NCBI GenBank assembly: GCA_030704615.1
Contig: CM060733.1
Location: forward strand, 45,136,001-45,200,000
Length of the DNA: 64,000 bases
From: Takakia lepidozioides
Lineage: Eukaryota; Streptophyta; Takakiopsida; Takakiales; Takakiaceae
Reading direction: 5' to 3'
Shown piece by piece: positions 32,571 to 45,125 of the stretch. Under the pieces are notes generated by a model. It was not told where the DNA came from. It was given only the letters and a program-made list of their open reading frames with translations, and made no database searches. The position numbers and the translations under genes were made by a program. Every line of letters starts with the position of its first letter. Position 1 is the stretch's first letter.

Positions 32571-34761
32571 ATGGCGGGTGCATTGGCAGTCCAATCCGTA
32601 GGAGCTGTAGGAATTCCAAGCCTTCAGAGACACGGGAGAGACACGCGGAAAGGAGAGAGTGTTGTGGTCAAGCAGTTGTGCTCTGGGGGTCTTCATCTCG
32701 TGGGTGACAGGAAGGCACTGAAGAGTGCTTTCTACAATGCTGGATCCTCCTTGGTCGCCGATGCTTCCGCCCCGTCAAGGATCTCAATGAAAGTTGCATC
32801 CAAAGGCGCTTATGTTTGCAGAGACTGTGGGTGAGCGAATGACCCCTTTCCTGTTTCTCTCCTTTCCTTTTGCCAAGTTTTGCTACAGATGTGTCTGTCA
32901 TCTATGCACTTCGTTGGTTGAACCAACCTTGGTCACATTCGCAATTTTCTCAGGGTTCCATACTGTGAAAATTTTGCAACCAGCCTTATCAGGTGCGAAG
33001 GAATGTCAAGCACTCATTTTGCCTGAAATGTATGCACCACAATCTACAGAATGTGCCTAATACTCAGTGAACAATTGTAGCTGAATTTGCATGGGAAAAT
33101 TGGCTAAAAGTTATATTCTGCTTCAGCTTAATCTCTCTCTCTCTCTCCGCCGATTGAAGGAGGATTATAGTTATCGCAGAGCTCAAATAGCGGAATTCTT
33201 ACGAGGGAACGTACAGCTTTACTTTTCTTGCAGCATTACTTTGTAATTGTGGGCACATATCCTTTAACGTCAGGGTCAAATCCAGTCTACACAATCTTTG
33301 AAAATGGAATCCGTGTTAGAAAGCTTGGCTTAATTCTTCGCACCCACCCCATTTGAGTTTCTGTATCTGTGAGATCCCACATGAGAAGGTAGCTTGAAGA
33401 GATCAATCTGAAGAATGCCAAGCGTACAGAATTAAACAGTATCTGCATCTCAAATGGATCTTCTTTTTGTAAGTTCTTGATGGTGCATCTTACAGGTACA
33501 TATACAATGATCGGAAACCGTTTGAGCAGCTGTCCATTGATTACTCCTGTCCAGGTCTTCTCTCTGTTTCTCTCACATGATCTTGGTATTTAGACACACC
33601 TACCCATGCATGGAAGGGCTGAACTTTGCCTCAACATATTTTGAAGGCTTCAGTGTGGGGGAGTTGGAAAGACACAGGGCTCCCTGGGTTTATATTGCAA
33701 AGTTGAATTTACTTCACTGCTGACTGTGTCCAGAGACATCAGGACCACCCTATAGATTGACGTCATCTCTTACACGACCCATCTGCGAATGGTCAAAAGT
33801 ACCATTGGCAATTGGACACTAAAATGCATTGGTAATTCTTACAAACTCGAAAAGTACCAGCTAGGATCAAGCTCATCTTTGTGATGAATGATGAGTGCTG
33901 GCTGTGATTGGGCTTGTCAAGCAATCACAAAATGTGAACGGTAAGGCTTTTCATGGGGTTCTCAACAGGAGACACAGATAGAGAAAGAAAACTATGATTT
34001 TAACAGAGAGAGGAACTGAGAGGGACATAGGATTTAGGTTTGAAGGGTTTTGATTGTCCCATTTCGTGCTTGGGGTAGTGTGTGCGGCTCCCAAGAGGAG
34101 GTTCAAGCCCTATGATATGCCTGTGGCCAAGAATTCCAACGATTTAGCTGTTCGGAAGGCTCGCAAGGAAGATCTTAAGAAAAGTACTGATTCAGCACTT
34201 GGGTGTGTTGCTTTCTCCTCCATGTCCTTTCTATCACTTGATGATGTATTGCTTTGTCCAATGTGACCAGTAGTAAGTGCCCAGAATTGCAACAATGAGC
34301 TGGATTGTTTGCATTGCTGAATTACACTTGAAATTATCAATATTTAGAGAGCAACAAACCCTTACCCACTTTTCCCTAGATAAATTTCTCCAGGGTAGCT
34401 TCAACTTTATTCATCATCTTGCTGGAGCTCTGAAAGATGCCGGGTACCACTTTTGGGGCCCCGATGCCTTAAAAATCTAACGCATGGAGGCAACGGTATC
34501 TATGTCAAGGACAGCTTGTTATTGAGCAACACGTTACGGATTCTCTCCTACTCATAGATTTGCAGCTGCCATGAACATGCAAAAACTTAGAGATGCATTT
34601 GCAAGAGTGTTTCTTCAAAGAGTAAATGCTTTGGAAATTGGGTGTCTGATCTAATCCATTTGTATTGATTCGGGCGTGTGCACAGCAGTCTTCCTGTGGC
34701 CATTCTGGTTGGGGCTGTTGGCCTGGTTGGAACCTTCCTCTATCTGAACAGCACTCTGTAG
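32571..34761 (+). CDS. RBD1: Chloroplast membrane-anchored rubredoxin
   Basis: RBD1 is a thylakoid one-iron electron-transfer protein needed for photosystem II assembly (known for plants, algae and the cyanobacterial RubA). Four exons with GT-AG introns: 32571-32830, 33496-33554, 34079-34202 and 34689-34761, giving 516 nt and 171 residues. The first exon encodes a Ser/Arg-rich transit-peptide-like N-terminus and YVCRDCG; exon 2 YIYNDRKPFEQL and SCP; exon 3 VCAAPKRRFKPYD. The two Cys pairs (CRDC, CPVC) that bind iron are split by two introns. The last exon encodes a membrane helix, LPVAILVGAVGLVGTFLYL. No lesions. The acceptor of exon 4 could shift by a few bases without other changes. Confidence 0.93.
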
Positions 34762-34899
34762 CCCGTGACAGCACTGGCACCGACCATTTTGTCTGAGGAT
34801 AGTAATTTCGGGTAAATGCAACTTTCCCTTCAGCTGCATGCAGAATATCGTAGGATCCCACTGATTGCCATCTCCACTCTCCCTCATACTGTCCCACTG

Positions 34900-34927
34900 T
34901 AGTTGTGTGTGTGTGTGCGTGTGTGTG
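34900..34927 (+). repeat. GT microsatellite
   Basis: A (GT)n run with one GC interruption about 140 bp after the RBD1 stop. Confidence 0.9.
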
Positions 34928-36863
34928 GTACGATCTCTGGCGTAGACATCCCAATAGTCCTCCATTGCTCACCGGCAACAAGAGCTGGAGAAGGCCCTCC
35001 GGGCTTTCTCCACAGTTGGCGACAATCTGTCCTGCCCACATATGGGCACCATAATGCTTCCCTGAGTTTTTGCACATGCAGGAAAATGTCATCATTGGTA
35101 GATTGGTGAGCACAAACCATCGCATGAAACCATAATCTTGTTTCCGATACGTCTTTTAATATACTTCCCGGTGTCAGATTTGTGAGATTAGGCTTATGGG
35201 ACTATTGAAGTTCAAGGAGGGATGTTGCAAACCCAGTGTTGGTTTCATAACTTTGGTGAATCATCAGGTCTCTGTTTTGTGTGAGGTTGCTTCAAATTCT
35301 CTTGCTCACCTCAAAGGTACAACAAAGGCACAACATTCCAACCCACATGGGTGAAATGAATTGAAAGTTGGGGCATAACGGAAGGATTGATTAATACAGC
35401 TGGGGTTTATCATGCAGATTTTACCACCGCGGAGATTGAACTATTGGTTGGTGCAGGGGCGGTGCCTGTTGGTCTTGGCATCTGTTGCAAAACATATGGA
35501 GTAGAAGAAATCCAATAGAAACCCATTATCTTGTAATTTGGACTCACTACTAATTCATCCTTTCCTCGCTCATTGCTTATTACATCTCTCTTCCATCCAG
35601 AGTGGGTGAATTTTCGTGATGACCATTGGCGCTCTCTTGGGTTACTTCGGCTTACATCAGATTGCTTATCATTGGTGCATATTGGGGTATAGTAGGGATG
35701 TGTAGTATTATACTTCATTTACTCCCATAACTGACTCTCTGCAACTAACTTTCACGCAGTACTGTGATATTTAGCCAATGGAAAATGGGAAGAAGAAATA
35801 AACGAAGGACCTTTGTGATCCTATGGATGTGGCACTGCATTGGAAATGCGCATGTTTAGCAGTGATGGGGGCCAAAGATGACGAAGCCACATGACCCAAC
35901 CATTCCGTTTGTACCAGCCAATGGAGGTTCTAGGCCTGGAGTCTTTAGCTGCTACCTACGATTGATGTAGTCATTAACATAACCAGTGCACACCTACTCA
36001 TAATGTCTCTCAAACTTGGAAGACTTTTACTGCAGACTTCTGCAAGAAGGGTTTTGATGCACATGAAGACTTGGACAAGCAACAAATCTATCATTCCCTG
36101 TTGAGATGTTTCTCCATGATCCCAAAAATGCCTGAATCAAAGTGTCACCGCATTCTTCATGGATCTGCATTTTTGTGAGTTACTTGATAGGCAGGATGGA
36201 GACCAAAAAGGTAAGTGTGGAGTGGACACTTCATGCACCGGATTGGAGCTCAAATGTTAAAAGAAACATCTTGATACCATTCATCTATTTTACATTTCGC
36301 CATATCCTTTCAATGTCCTTTCACTAACAGTCAAGAGGGAGAGGGCCCAGATAGGTGTATAACACACTCAGAGAGTTGGCTTTACTGCAATTAGGTGCAC
36401 AAAGAGTGCAACAATGTATACGATAGTTAAATGAGACAGGATGACGCAGATAAGAAGGATTGGCCCCCCATCGTATAAACCTCACCCCTTACCTCAAAGT
36501 CTCGTCAGAGGCGAGAGGGTGTTTTGCTATGACAACTTTGGCCGTGGCAGAAGCTTAATAGTCCCTAGCACAAAGGGCCATCACAGACAAAAGGAACTCT
36601 ATAAAGAGATAAAAGGGCCACAATATGCAGATGTTTTCTCCACATGGTTGGCCCATCCCACCAATTTTGAAGATATGTACAAAATGACCGCAGGTTTTTG
36701 TGTTCTAAGTTCCCAACATGATCAGGAAGAAGACTTTCCTCAACTCTGAAGCTTCACAGCCCACTGAGGACATGTTTTCTAGATAACCTAAAAACTGAGG
36801 TTTTTGATGTAGCCTGAATCTCTTTTAAAGGGGAAGAGCAAGACTACTGCTTCAAGTCAACGG

Positions 36864-39800
36864 CTATTTTGGCTTCTCCACATCTGGCCCAACGCTGTAA
36901 GCAGGCTTCTCGTCAATGTCAGTCGGAGGAATGATCCGTTTCCAAAACCAGTGTGCGCGCCACACATAGACCATCTCCTCAATTGGCACACCCTTGGTCT
37001 CAGGGAGGAACAAATAAATGAATATGGTCATTATCACAACAAACCCAGAAAAGAAAAGGAAAATCCCATACTTGAAGTGACATAGTATGGTCAGAAAGGC
37101 CTGGGCAATAATAAATGTGAACAAAAGGTTTACAGCCACCGTTATAGCCTGGCCAGCCGACCGTGTCTCCAAGGGGAAAATCTCACTGGGGACCAACCAT
37201 CCTAGAGGACCCCACGACCATGCAAAGGCTGCCACATAGATGCAGATGAGTGCTAACACTGCAGAAGATTCCCCCTTTGTAAGTGTCTTGTTCCCTCCAA
37301 ATTTGAGTGCCAGGATAATTGCAACAATAATCTGCATGCAGGCATAGGCCACGGTTGCTGTTACTTCTCTCGCTTCCTCCTCTCTCTTGCTCAATCTTGG
37401 TTTTCTACTTTGTCCCAATCACTCGAGCAATAGTTTCTATTCTTGGCTCTGGTTTTGTCTCCTCTCTCATGTTTATTCCATTTTGTCCCATAAGCTCTAT
37501 GAGTTTTCTGCGGACGTTATAAAGCACCAATTCATTTCTCTCCCGCCTCGAGTCCCCATCTGCAGACTTTGACAGGAGTTGCTATTTTGACGAGTGCTCC
37601 ACCATTAGCAGTAACACTGCTGGTCACACTTGGCTTGCAAGCTTACAGATGGCCCTGCCAATCCGTCCTATCACTAAATGGCACATCCATCCGTTTCACA
37701 TGGGATGTTCTCGTGACAAATCCAACAATGCCCAAAGCTCTACGCAGTGTGCCATTCTACACTAGCCACTATGAGATTGCAGGACCACCAACTTGAAATG
37801 AAACAGTACGACCAGATTACCCATCAAGAGAAGCTCTTTCAGCTCCCTCAACACTAACCAAAGCCTTCCAGAAACAACTCAGTCCCAAAACAGAAAGCAA
37901 TGTATTAAAAGCTGACCTGACAGATAAACATCTGGACTCCACCCTGCAAAAACAATTTCCTGCGTCCCCACCGATCCACTGTGGCAAGAGAAACAGTAGT
38001 GGCAACACAATTCACCGCACCCGTAATGACTGATGAGTAGAGAGAGGCATTGGATCCAAATCCAATGGTGTTGAAGAGCACAGGGGCGTAGAACATGATA
38101 GCATTGATTCCTGTCATCTGCTGGAAGAATGGGATTGCTATAGCCATCACCAGTTGTGGACGGTTTCGTTTCTGAAGTATGTTGCGAAAAGGGTGTTCTA
38201 CCTGCAGACCAATTAATTCCTGAGAGGGTCAGATACATCATAGAGAAGAATCTGCAGAAGGATAAGATTTACCTCATTTTACTGAAATCAATGGCACAGC
38301 ATAGGAGTCCTATGTGCCTGCTTCTCATTGACCTGTTCATGGTACTTCTGCTCAAAGAAAGTTGAGAGAGATAGAAATTTCCAATGATCAATTAAATTTT
38401 CAGATAGTTCTCTGCCAAGTCTTTGGTCCAGAGGCAGCATACTGGGAGGGTGCAACCAGGGTTTCTGCCTTACTACAGGCTGACTGGAGTACAAATTACA
38501 CACCCATTAGTTGAAGCCCTTGTTCAATGTTGCCTTCTAGCTATCAAACTAAGAGTCCTCGTACAGTGGCAGAGGTATTATCACTTACGGTGCAACAAAT
38601 TGTGTGATACCGAGACACAGGTGACCATGGGCATGGGCCTGGCCTTGGGATTCAAAACTTGAGGTGTATCAAACAACCAAATCTGACATTGGCATTGACA
38701 TTAGCCTGCAAACCACTACCCTGGGCATCTTCACTCAAAGGTAAAAAATCCAGCAAGCTACAGATATCCATTGACAAACCACTTCAGCATTAGAAAATCA
38801 GTAGCATCCTCACCTGGTTTGCAGCTGCACTAGCCTCTTGCATGTCCTCAAATTCTGCGGTCACATTGTCGACACCACGAATCTTCACAAGAGTAGCACG
38901 CCCTTTCTCCAGATGCCCCCGTTCAATCAGGCTGTTGGGCGTCTCCGGACAGAAAAGACCCCCAAGTGTAAGACAGATGGCAGGTACAGCAGCCCCTCCA
39001 AGAGAGAGACGCCAACCCCATGGTTGAAGCTTACTAGTGCCATAGTTGATAATATTAGCACAAAGAATGCCAATAGTTGTGGCAAGCTGAAACATGATGT
39101 TGAGCCCTCCACGCATGTTTGCAGGGGCCATCTCCGACAAGTAGAGAGGCACAGCCTGCCCCACAGACATCAATTACCCATCAAACACCTAATATGATAT
39201 TGAGATCTCCCTGCTGCTTTACAGATTTTTGAGTATGCCAAATTTCACATCGTACTTTGGTGCTCAGCATGGACAAACAACTCCAAGAATGAAACCAAGA
39301 TGGAGAGTCATACAGAAAGCTGGCAGACCACAGAAAGCCAAAATTGATGGTGGTGTTTGATGCAACCAGGGAAGAGGATTGGGAAATAATGCCAAAAGCA
39401 GAACAACTCTAAAATGCATGGAATTCAACTTTTCAATCCATTTCACAGCATAAATTATCAGACCTGGTTGCCACACCCAACTCCGACACCAAGCAGGATT
39501 CGGCCTATGATGAGCATAGCCAAGTCTTGGGCGGCCGCATTCAGAATAGCACCACAAAGGAAGCTCAGGCCCCCAATAAGCATAGTGATCTTGCGGCCCA
39601 GAATGCGTGTCGTGTAGGAGGCACCAAAGCTGGCCACCAAACCCGCAAGATAGAGAGAAGACGTGAAGAGTTGCAGGCCTTGGTTGTCATACTTGCAGTA
39701 GTCAGTCTCAGTTGCCCTCAGCTTCTTGCGGTATACAGCAGGAAAAAACTTTTGCAGGAAGTCACTCATAGACGTCACCCCCCCTGACAGCACATTCCAA

Positions 39801-40567
39801 TCCACCGGTTAGTGCGCAGCACAAGACGCAGCAGACTGTCTATACACATTCATGCTCAAACTGAATTGTCTCGAACGAACGGAGTGGCGGATTGCTCAGA
39901 CGCTCGCATGAAGACAAATTGGTCTTCTGAGCACTGGGAGGTGGCAAGCCATGCATCGGCTGCCCCAGCTGAGTAAGGGAGACAAACCTCTGCGAAGGCA
40001 GAAAAGAAACTATAGATGTAAAGCTGCCAAGCCAACCACACTCATATTCGCACTCAAGCAACATAAGCTAGAGCCATTTTCAGATTATGAGTCAGTCGTG
40101 TTGCGAAAGGCTTCTTTAGCCCAAATCCCCCAGACAATGCTCACATGAAAGTGCCCCCTCCCCCGGCTCCGTATCTCTCCGTCGCCAATCCACGAAAGGG
40201 AAGGTATTGCCCCCCAAGATATGACAAGTAACGGATCTCTCTCTATGCCCAAAATCCTCTGAGAGTGGTGTGCTCAGTGGAACAATTTCCCAAAACGCCC
40301 TTTGCCGTGATGGCTAACAACTCCTGAGCTAAAACTAGCTTCCTGTAGAAAACTCTACCAACCTTTGGTCTCCTCAGTCTACCCAGAAAAGAGAAGGAAA
40401 CATGGCGATGGTGAGGAATGGAGTAGTGACATACCCGAAATACCAATATCATAGCCAAAGATGAGACCGCCACTGGCGGCCACAACACAGGCCAGGGCCA
40501 CATACACTGTCATGCGTCCTTCATACTGCCGCTTCGGTCCCACTGCTATTATATGACCCCCCGCCAT
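36864..40567 (-). CDS. STP: Sugar transport protein, H+/hexose symporter (copy 2)
   Basis: Paralogue of the transporter at 9443-13157 with identical exon lengths: 40567-40435 (133), 39783-39464 (320), 39155-38814 (342), 38201-37917 (285) and 37331-36864 (468), 515 residues. All splice sites are GT-AG. Signatures are the same, with scattered substitutions, such as [15 protein letters not shown] for [24 protein letters not shown] for [27 protein letters not shown] for [18 protein letters not shown]. Both genes look intact, so they may have split expression rather than lost function. Substrate (glucose, galactose or others) cannot be told from sequence. Confidence 0.96.
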
Positions 40568-41033
40568 CTCTTCCCCTTCCTGCCCCTCTCTCTCGAGTCT
40601 CTACGCGACCTAAGCCTCTCCGTCAGAATTTTCTTAGGAATCTCTGTCCATGATCTCTCTTTCTCAGTGATCAAGACCGCCCTCCCGCTGTCAATGTACT
40701 GTCTTCCTTAAATAATGTACATGCCAACAAGTTCTCTCTCTCTTCCCGAAGAACGGCCTCCACAAGTCTCTCTCCCCGAGGAACGGTCTCCGCAGTCTCT
40801 CAGCCCGAGGAATAGCAACCTCCCAGTTGAGCTCCTCTCCCTTCAGCTGACGACAACTCTGAGTTGGGAGGGCCGGAGGTTAGATAGTGAAGAGAGAGAC
40901 TCGGGCAGCCAGGCGACAAAGTGGTGTGATCTGCGATCTAACTTGAACAGACGCGCACGAGAGGGAGACAGACAGCGCAGTACATGCTCAGCAAAGCCCA
41001 AATAAGTAATACTCACCACCCCACTGCCCCCTT

Positions 41034-41043
41034 ACTTATATTT
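41034..41043 (-). promoter_or_regulatory. Putative TATA box upstream of transporter copy 2
   Basis: Minus strand AAATATAAGT within GGTGGAGAAAATATAAG, the counterpart of 13895-13903. It is about 470 bp before the ATG. Confidence 0.4.
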
Positions 41044-41623
41044 TCTCCACCTTTATCTGCTGCCCAATGGACCCACGTCTCTGCCCCAAAAATACTCCAA
41101 TTTCTCTTCAGGGAGAGAGGGCCACTCATGAGGACCGGAAGTCCACTGACCCTCCACCGAGGCCTGCCATAGATAGCGTTGCGTATTCCCTACCGGACTT
41201 TTGTGCACCTTATCTCAATGTTACATCATCATTCATCAACAAACGTGGGCGGAGGGAGAGCACATCTACAAGTCAGTTTGACTGAGTGGAAAGGCAGTGG
41301 CTTGTGATGGGTAAGGCCGGACAAACACTAGATCCGAAGTTAGTCAAAGAGTGAGACTGTAGGACTCTACTTGTTGTGAGTTACATCATTTGTGCGCACC
41401 AATGTGAAATTTGTATCACTCTAAGTATCACCATCCCTTCATTTCATTCCTTAATACACGTGGCCTTATTAGATTAGTCTCCCTTTTTAATTTCCTGGAC
41501 CACTCTATAAACAGGGCCCACCCAAACTTGGGGGGCTTATTTTACGCATTTGTACAGTCACCCCACTTGGGGTTTTTATAAAGCTTTGCGGCGGTTTGAT
41601 GTGGAAATTTGTAAAAGGAACTA

Positions 41624-42163
41624 CCGTCCCTGGACAACTGTTTAGGCATTTTTGTGCCTAATAATAAATTCAATCGATCAGCAAATTAGGCACGTTTTGA
41701 AAACCATTTCTCACATTAGGCATCTTCGTGCTATAATGTTTTAGAATTAGGCACATGAGAAGAGAAAACATTTATTTTCTTAAGAATAAAATTACAAATA
41801 GTCCATGGGCCCTTCCAGGTTCCAGCTACCTTTCATTTCCTTTGAAACCCTAATATGATGACATTGTGGAGTCCATGCAAGGGCCTTTCGAAGTTACATG
41901 AAGCTCTCGCAAATAGATTGCGATTTGTAAGGAAGTTATTTTCGCACGTATATATTTGTATTGATTTTTGTTCAATGAAATTTTGATTTTATTGCAAACA
42001 ACATGAGAAGAGGCTTGCAAGTTTTTTGCTGGGAATTTTTGGGCATTAGGCACTTTGGTCCCATAGTTTTCGAACAATTAAGCTAAAATCTGAAAATTTC
42101 ACAGAATTGGTTAGGCACTTTCATTTTGAATTAAATATCGCCTGAATGGTTGTCCAGGGATGG
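41624..42163. mobile_element. TA-flanked MITE, copy 1 (540 bp)
   Basis: Terminal inverted repeats CCGTCCCTGGACAAC at the left and, inverted, CCATCCCTGGACAAC at the right, both flanked by TA. The flanks join into GGAACTATGACAAACTTG, and that junction occurs without the element in related repeats at about 42831 and 44783 (GGAACTAT then GA.AAA.TTGTGGGCCGAC), which gives the empty site and shows a TA duplication, as in Tc1/mariner-like elements. No transposase is encoded. Inside is GCATTAGGCAC.TT and AATTAGGCAC-like repetition. Confidence 0.85.
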
Positions 42164-42499
42164 TATGACAAACTTGTGGGCCGACATATCTAACATATTT
42201 ACATGTAAGAACTTAATGGACGCGTACGATTTGACAGTACTTTCACCAGATTCTCGCAACCTGGGCTCCTGGGCCCAGTCAAATCCTCCCCACCCTCTCT
42301 TACCTCGGTATCATTATTAGAGAGAGAGAGAGAGAAGACTCCGGCCAAAGCCAGGTAACTAAGAGCCACTTCGCCTTACGTATCACTATTAAATACTTCA
42401 GAATCCAAATGGGTTGCAAGCTGCGGTGGGTGTGATAGCATTGCAGGGGGCGAGTTTGTGGGTTTGATTCTCAATGGGAGGTTCTTATTTCAAGATCAA

Positions 42500-42630
42500 A
42501 GTGTGGATTACACCGAGTGGAGTTACACTCTATTTTGTGTAACCCCGAGTGGAGTTACACACCTCGTCCTGTAACCAGTAACCCCAAGTGGAGTTACCCT
42601 TTTAACCCAGTATAACCCCGACTAGAGTTT
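42500..42630 (+). repeat. Tandem GAGTGGAGTTACAC repeats
   Basis: Four degenerate units of about 30 bp: ACCGAGTGGAGTTACAC, CCCGAGTGGAGTTACAC, CCCAAGTGGAGTTACCC and CCCGACTAGAGTTTAC, each preceded by GTAA or TATAA. Confidence 0.8.
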
Positions 42631-42819
42631 ACTCTCCTTCAGTTCCATGTCACTTTGAAGGGAGGGCGGGGAAGATTTGACATGCCGGATGCTGGCGTAC
42701 TATCATGTCAGAGTTTGCACGTGTGCATACATGATTTCTATTATTTTCCATTTACATGTCACATTGACAATGTGCAAAGCTCAATAATTTTTTTTAAAAA
42801 AAAACAAGTAGGTATAGGG

Positions 42820-44900
42820 AACTATGAGAAATTTGTGGGCCGACATATATGGCATATTTAGACTTCACATTGACAATGTGGAAAGCTCAATAAATTTATT
42901 TGAATAAGAAAAAAAAAAAAAAAAAAAAAACAAGCGGCTTGTCATTCAGCCCTGTTTTTTTCATTTCCTGCCTTGGCATGTATGTGTGGCGAAATAAATT
43001 TATTTGAAGAAGAAAAAGAAAAAAACAAGCGGCTTGTCATTCAGCCCTTATTTTTTTCATTTCTGCCTTGGCATGTATGTGGCGAAATAAATTTATTTGA
43101 AAAAGAAAAAGAAAAAAACAAGCAGCTTGTCATCAGCCTTGTTTTTCATTTCTGCCTTGGCATATATGTGGCGAAATGAATATATTTTAAAAATAAAAAA
43201 AAATCAAGCGGCTTGTCATCAGCCCTCATTTCTGCCTTGGCATGTATGTGGCGAAATAAATTTATTTGAAAAAGAAAAAGAAAAAAACAAGCAGCTTGTC
43301 ATCAGCCTTGTTTTTCATTTCTGCCTTGGCATGTATGTGGCGAAATGAATATATTTTAAAAATTAAAAAAATCAAGCGGCTTGTCATCAGCCCTTTTTTT
43401 TTCATTAAAGATGGCCAGAGCTCTAAACAGATGCACTGAAGGGTCCCCTCTACAATCCAGGCTCCCCCATTTGGAAGGCGAGGAAAGATTTGGATCATGC
43501 AAAAAGAAATTGAACACTCTTCCAGGGTCAGATGGAGATTCCCATCGGCCAGACAGGGTCAATTTCTCTGTGCCAAAGGTGTCTCCACTGCAGACTGAGT
43601 CGTGTGCCCTCCCCTTCCCAGGTGGGTCCTCCTCCAGTGGAGCAGGTGTAGAACATACAAGCACAGCAGCGGGAATCCCATTGGAGGAGGTGGTGGCCAT
43701 GGTGCAAGAATCCGATTGCATTGATAGTGAGTGGCATATAGAACGCACCCCTGCCTTGGCATGTATGTGGCGAAATAAATTTATTTGAAAAAGAAAAAGA
43801 AAAAAACAAGCAGCTTGTCATCAGCCTTGTTTTTCATTTCTGCCTTGGCATGTATGTGGCGAAATGAATATATTTTAAAAATTAAAAAAAAATCAAGCGG
43901 CTTGTCATCAGACCTTTTTTTTTCATTTCTGCCTTGGCATGTATGTGGCGAAATAAATTTATTTGAAAAAGAAAAAGAAAAAAACAAGCAGCTTGTCATC
44001 AGCCTTTTTTTTCATTTCTGCCTTGGCATGTATGCGGTTTGCAGGCGGAAAGGGTGGGTTCCCCATGTGCTTTCTGGCACCAGCTCGCCGGGCCCCACCC
44101 CGTTTGGGCGATATTTTTTTATTTTTGCCCCTTTTTTTTGTATAGGGGTGTCATGGGTCCACATTTTTTTTGAGATTTAGGCCTTTTTCCACCTAAAAAG
44201 GAGGGGCTGCTTGTCATGGGGTATCAGGAACTACAATACATGGGCCATGGCAAACTTGTCGGCCGACATATGTAGCATATTTAGATGTCACATTGACAAT
44301 ATGGCAAGCAATCAGCTTGTCATGTGATAAGGAATCAATATATTCAGTGAGACGTTTGTTTTGTTTTGTCACGTTGAGTTGTCCCAAACCGGGAGGCCCC
44401 ACCCTTGGTGCTTGGTATTATTGGAAAGCCCTCGACGAGGAGGGGTGCACGGGCTTGGTCTCAGAATTTTTGGACCTGCGGTGGAATTTCAAGTACTTTT
44501 GGTCGCTGGAAATTCACAAAAAATATCAAAGTGACTTTCCTGGGACAATGATTGGAGCCTCAACAAGAGAGATATCAAGGAAAAGGTCTCTCGTTCAAAT
44601 CTGTTCATAGGCTTTGTGGAAAAAAAAAGATTAGATGTGGCTTGCTTATTGATGCACTTGGACTTAGATGACGACGAGGAGGGGTGCACAGGGAGGGGTG
44701 CACGGCTTGGTTCTTAGATAACATTGGACACTTCGGCCAACGGCATATGCTACCCTAGTAAGGAACTAAGGAACTAAGGAACTATTGACAAACTTGTGGG
44801 CCGACATGTCTAGCATATTTAGACGTCACATTGACAATGTGGAAAGTTCAATAATCTATTTTATTTTTTAAAGAAAGCAAGCGGCTTGTCACCTTTAAAA
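42820..44900 (+). repeat. Dispersed GTGGGCCGACATAT family and about 90-bp tandem array
   Basis: A block reading TTGTGGGCCGACATAT...CACATTGACAATGTGG occurs at about 42831, 44255 and 44787, with partial copies at 42175 and 42750. Between them, nine units of about 90 bp carry TGCCTTGGCATGTATGTGGCG, ATAAATTTATTTGAA, an A-rich tract and AAGCGGCTTGTCATCAGCC (42960-43400 and 43750-44040). Some similarity (CACATTGACCGAGTGGAAAGC) is also present in the transporter upstream regions at 16285 and 41265. Confidence 0.85.
43406..43756 (+). other. Foreign 350-bp block inside the 90-bp array
   Basis: Between two array units lies a GC-richer block with an open plus frame of about 115 codons (MARALNRCTEGSPLQSR onwards) rich in Ser, Pro and Gly. 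It interrupts a unit between CATT and TGCCTTGG. I recognise no family; it may be a captured gene fragment. Confidence 0.4.
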
Positions 44901-45125
44901 AGAAAAAGGGGGACAGTGGCCCTTTCATTTTTTATTAAAGCTAGGAAAAAATAACCTTGCGAAAGCCATGAAGGTTGAAGAGGGAGAGACAGCTCCGTGA
45001 CCGAGTTTAGAATATAAGGAATGAAGCTAAAAAAGACCTAGTATCTCCGTCTCTTGCGTTTTGGTGGATCAAAAGAGAGCTGAGCTTTAGACTTCCTTTT
45101 CTAAGGCTACGGCGATGCCGCCAAC

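Larger units (their letters stand above)
35005..41330 (-). repeat. Segmental duplication copy 2 (transporter gene plus flanks)
   Basis: Aligns with 8228-14140 and then 16200-16320. It contains about 610 bp (35322-35935) lacking in copy 1 and lacks the 2 kb found at 14141-16200. Both copies are in the same orientation, so this is a direct duplication later spread apart by insertion of the gypsy element and other DNA between them; RBD1 also lies between the copies. Confidence 0.88.

Noticed and set aside
42405-42480. Possible polymerase III boxes (GTGATAGCATTGC, GGTTTGATTC)
   Set aside because: Only box B is convincing; no repeat partner or boundaries.
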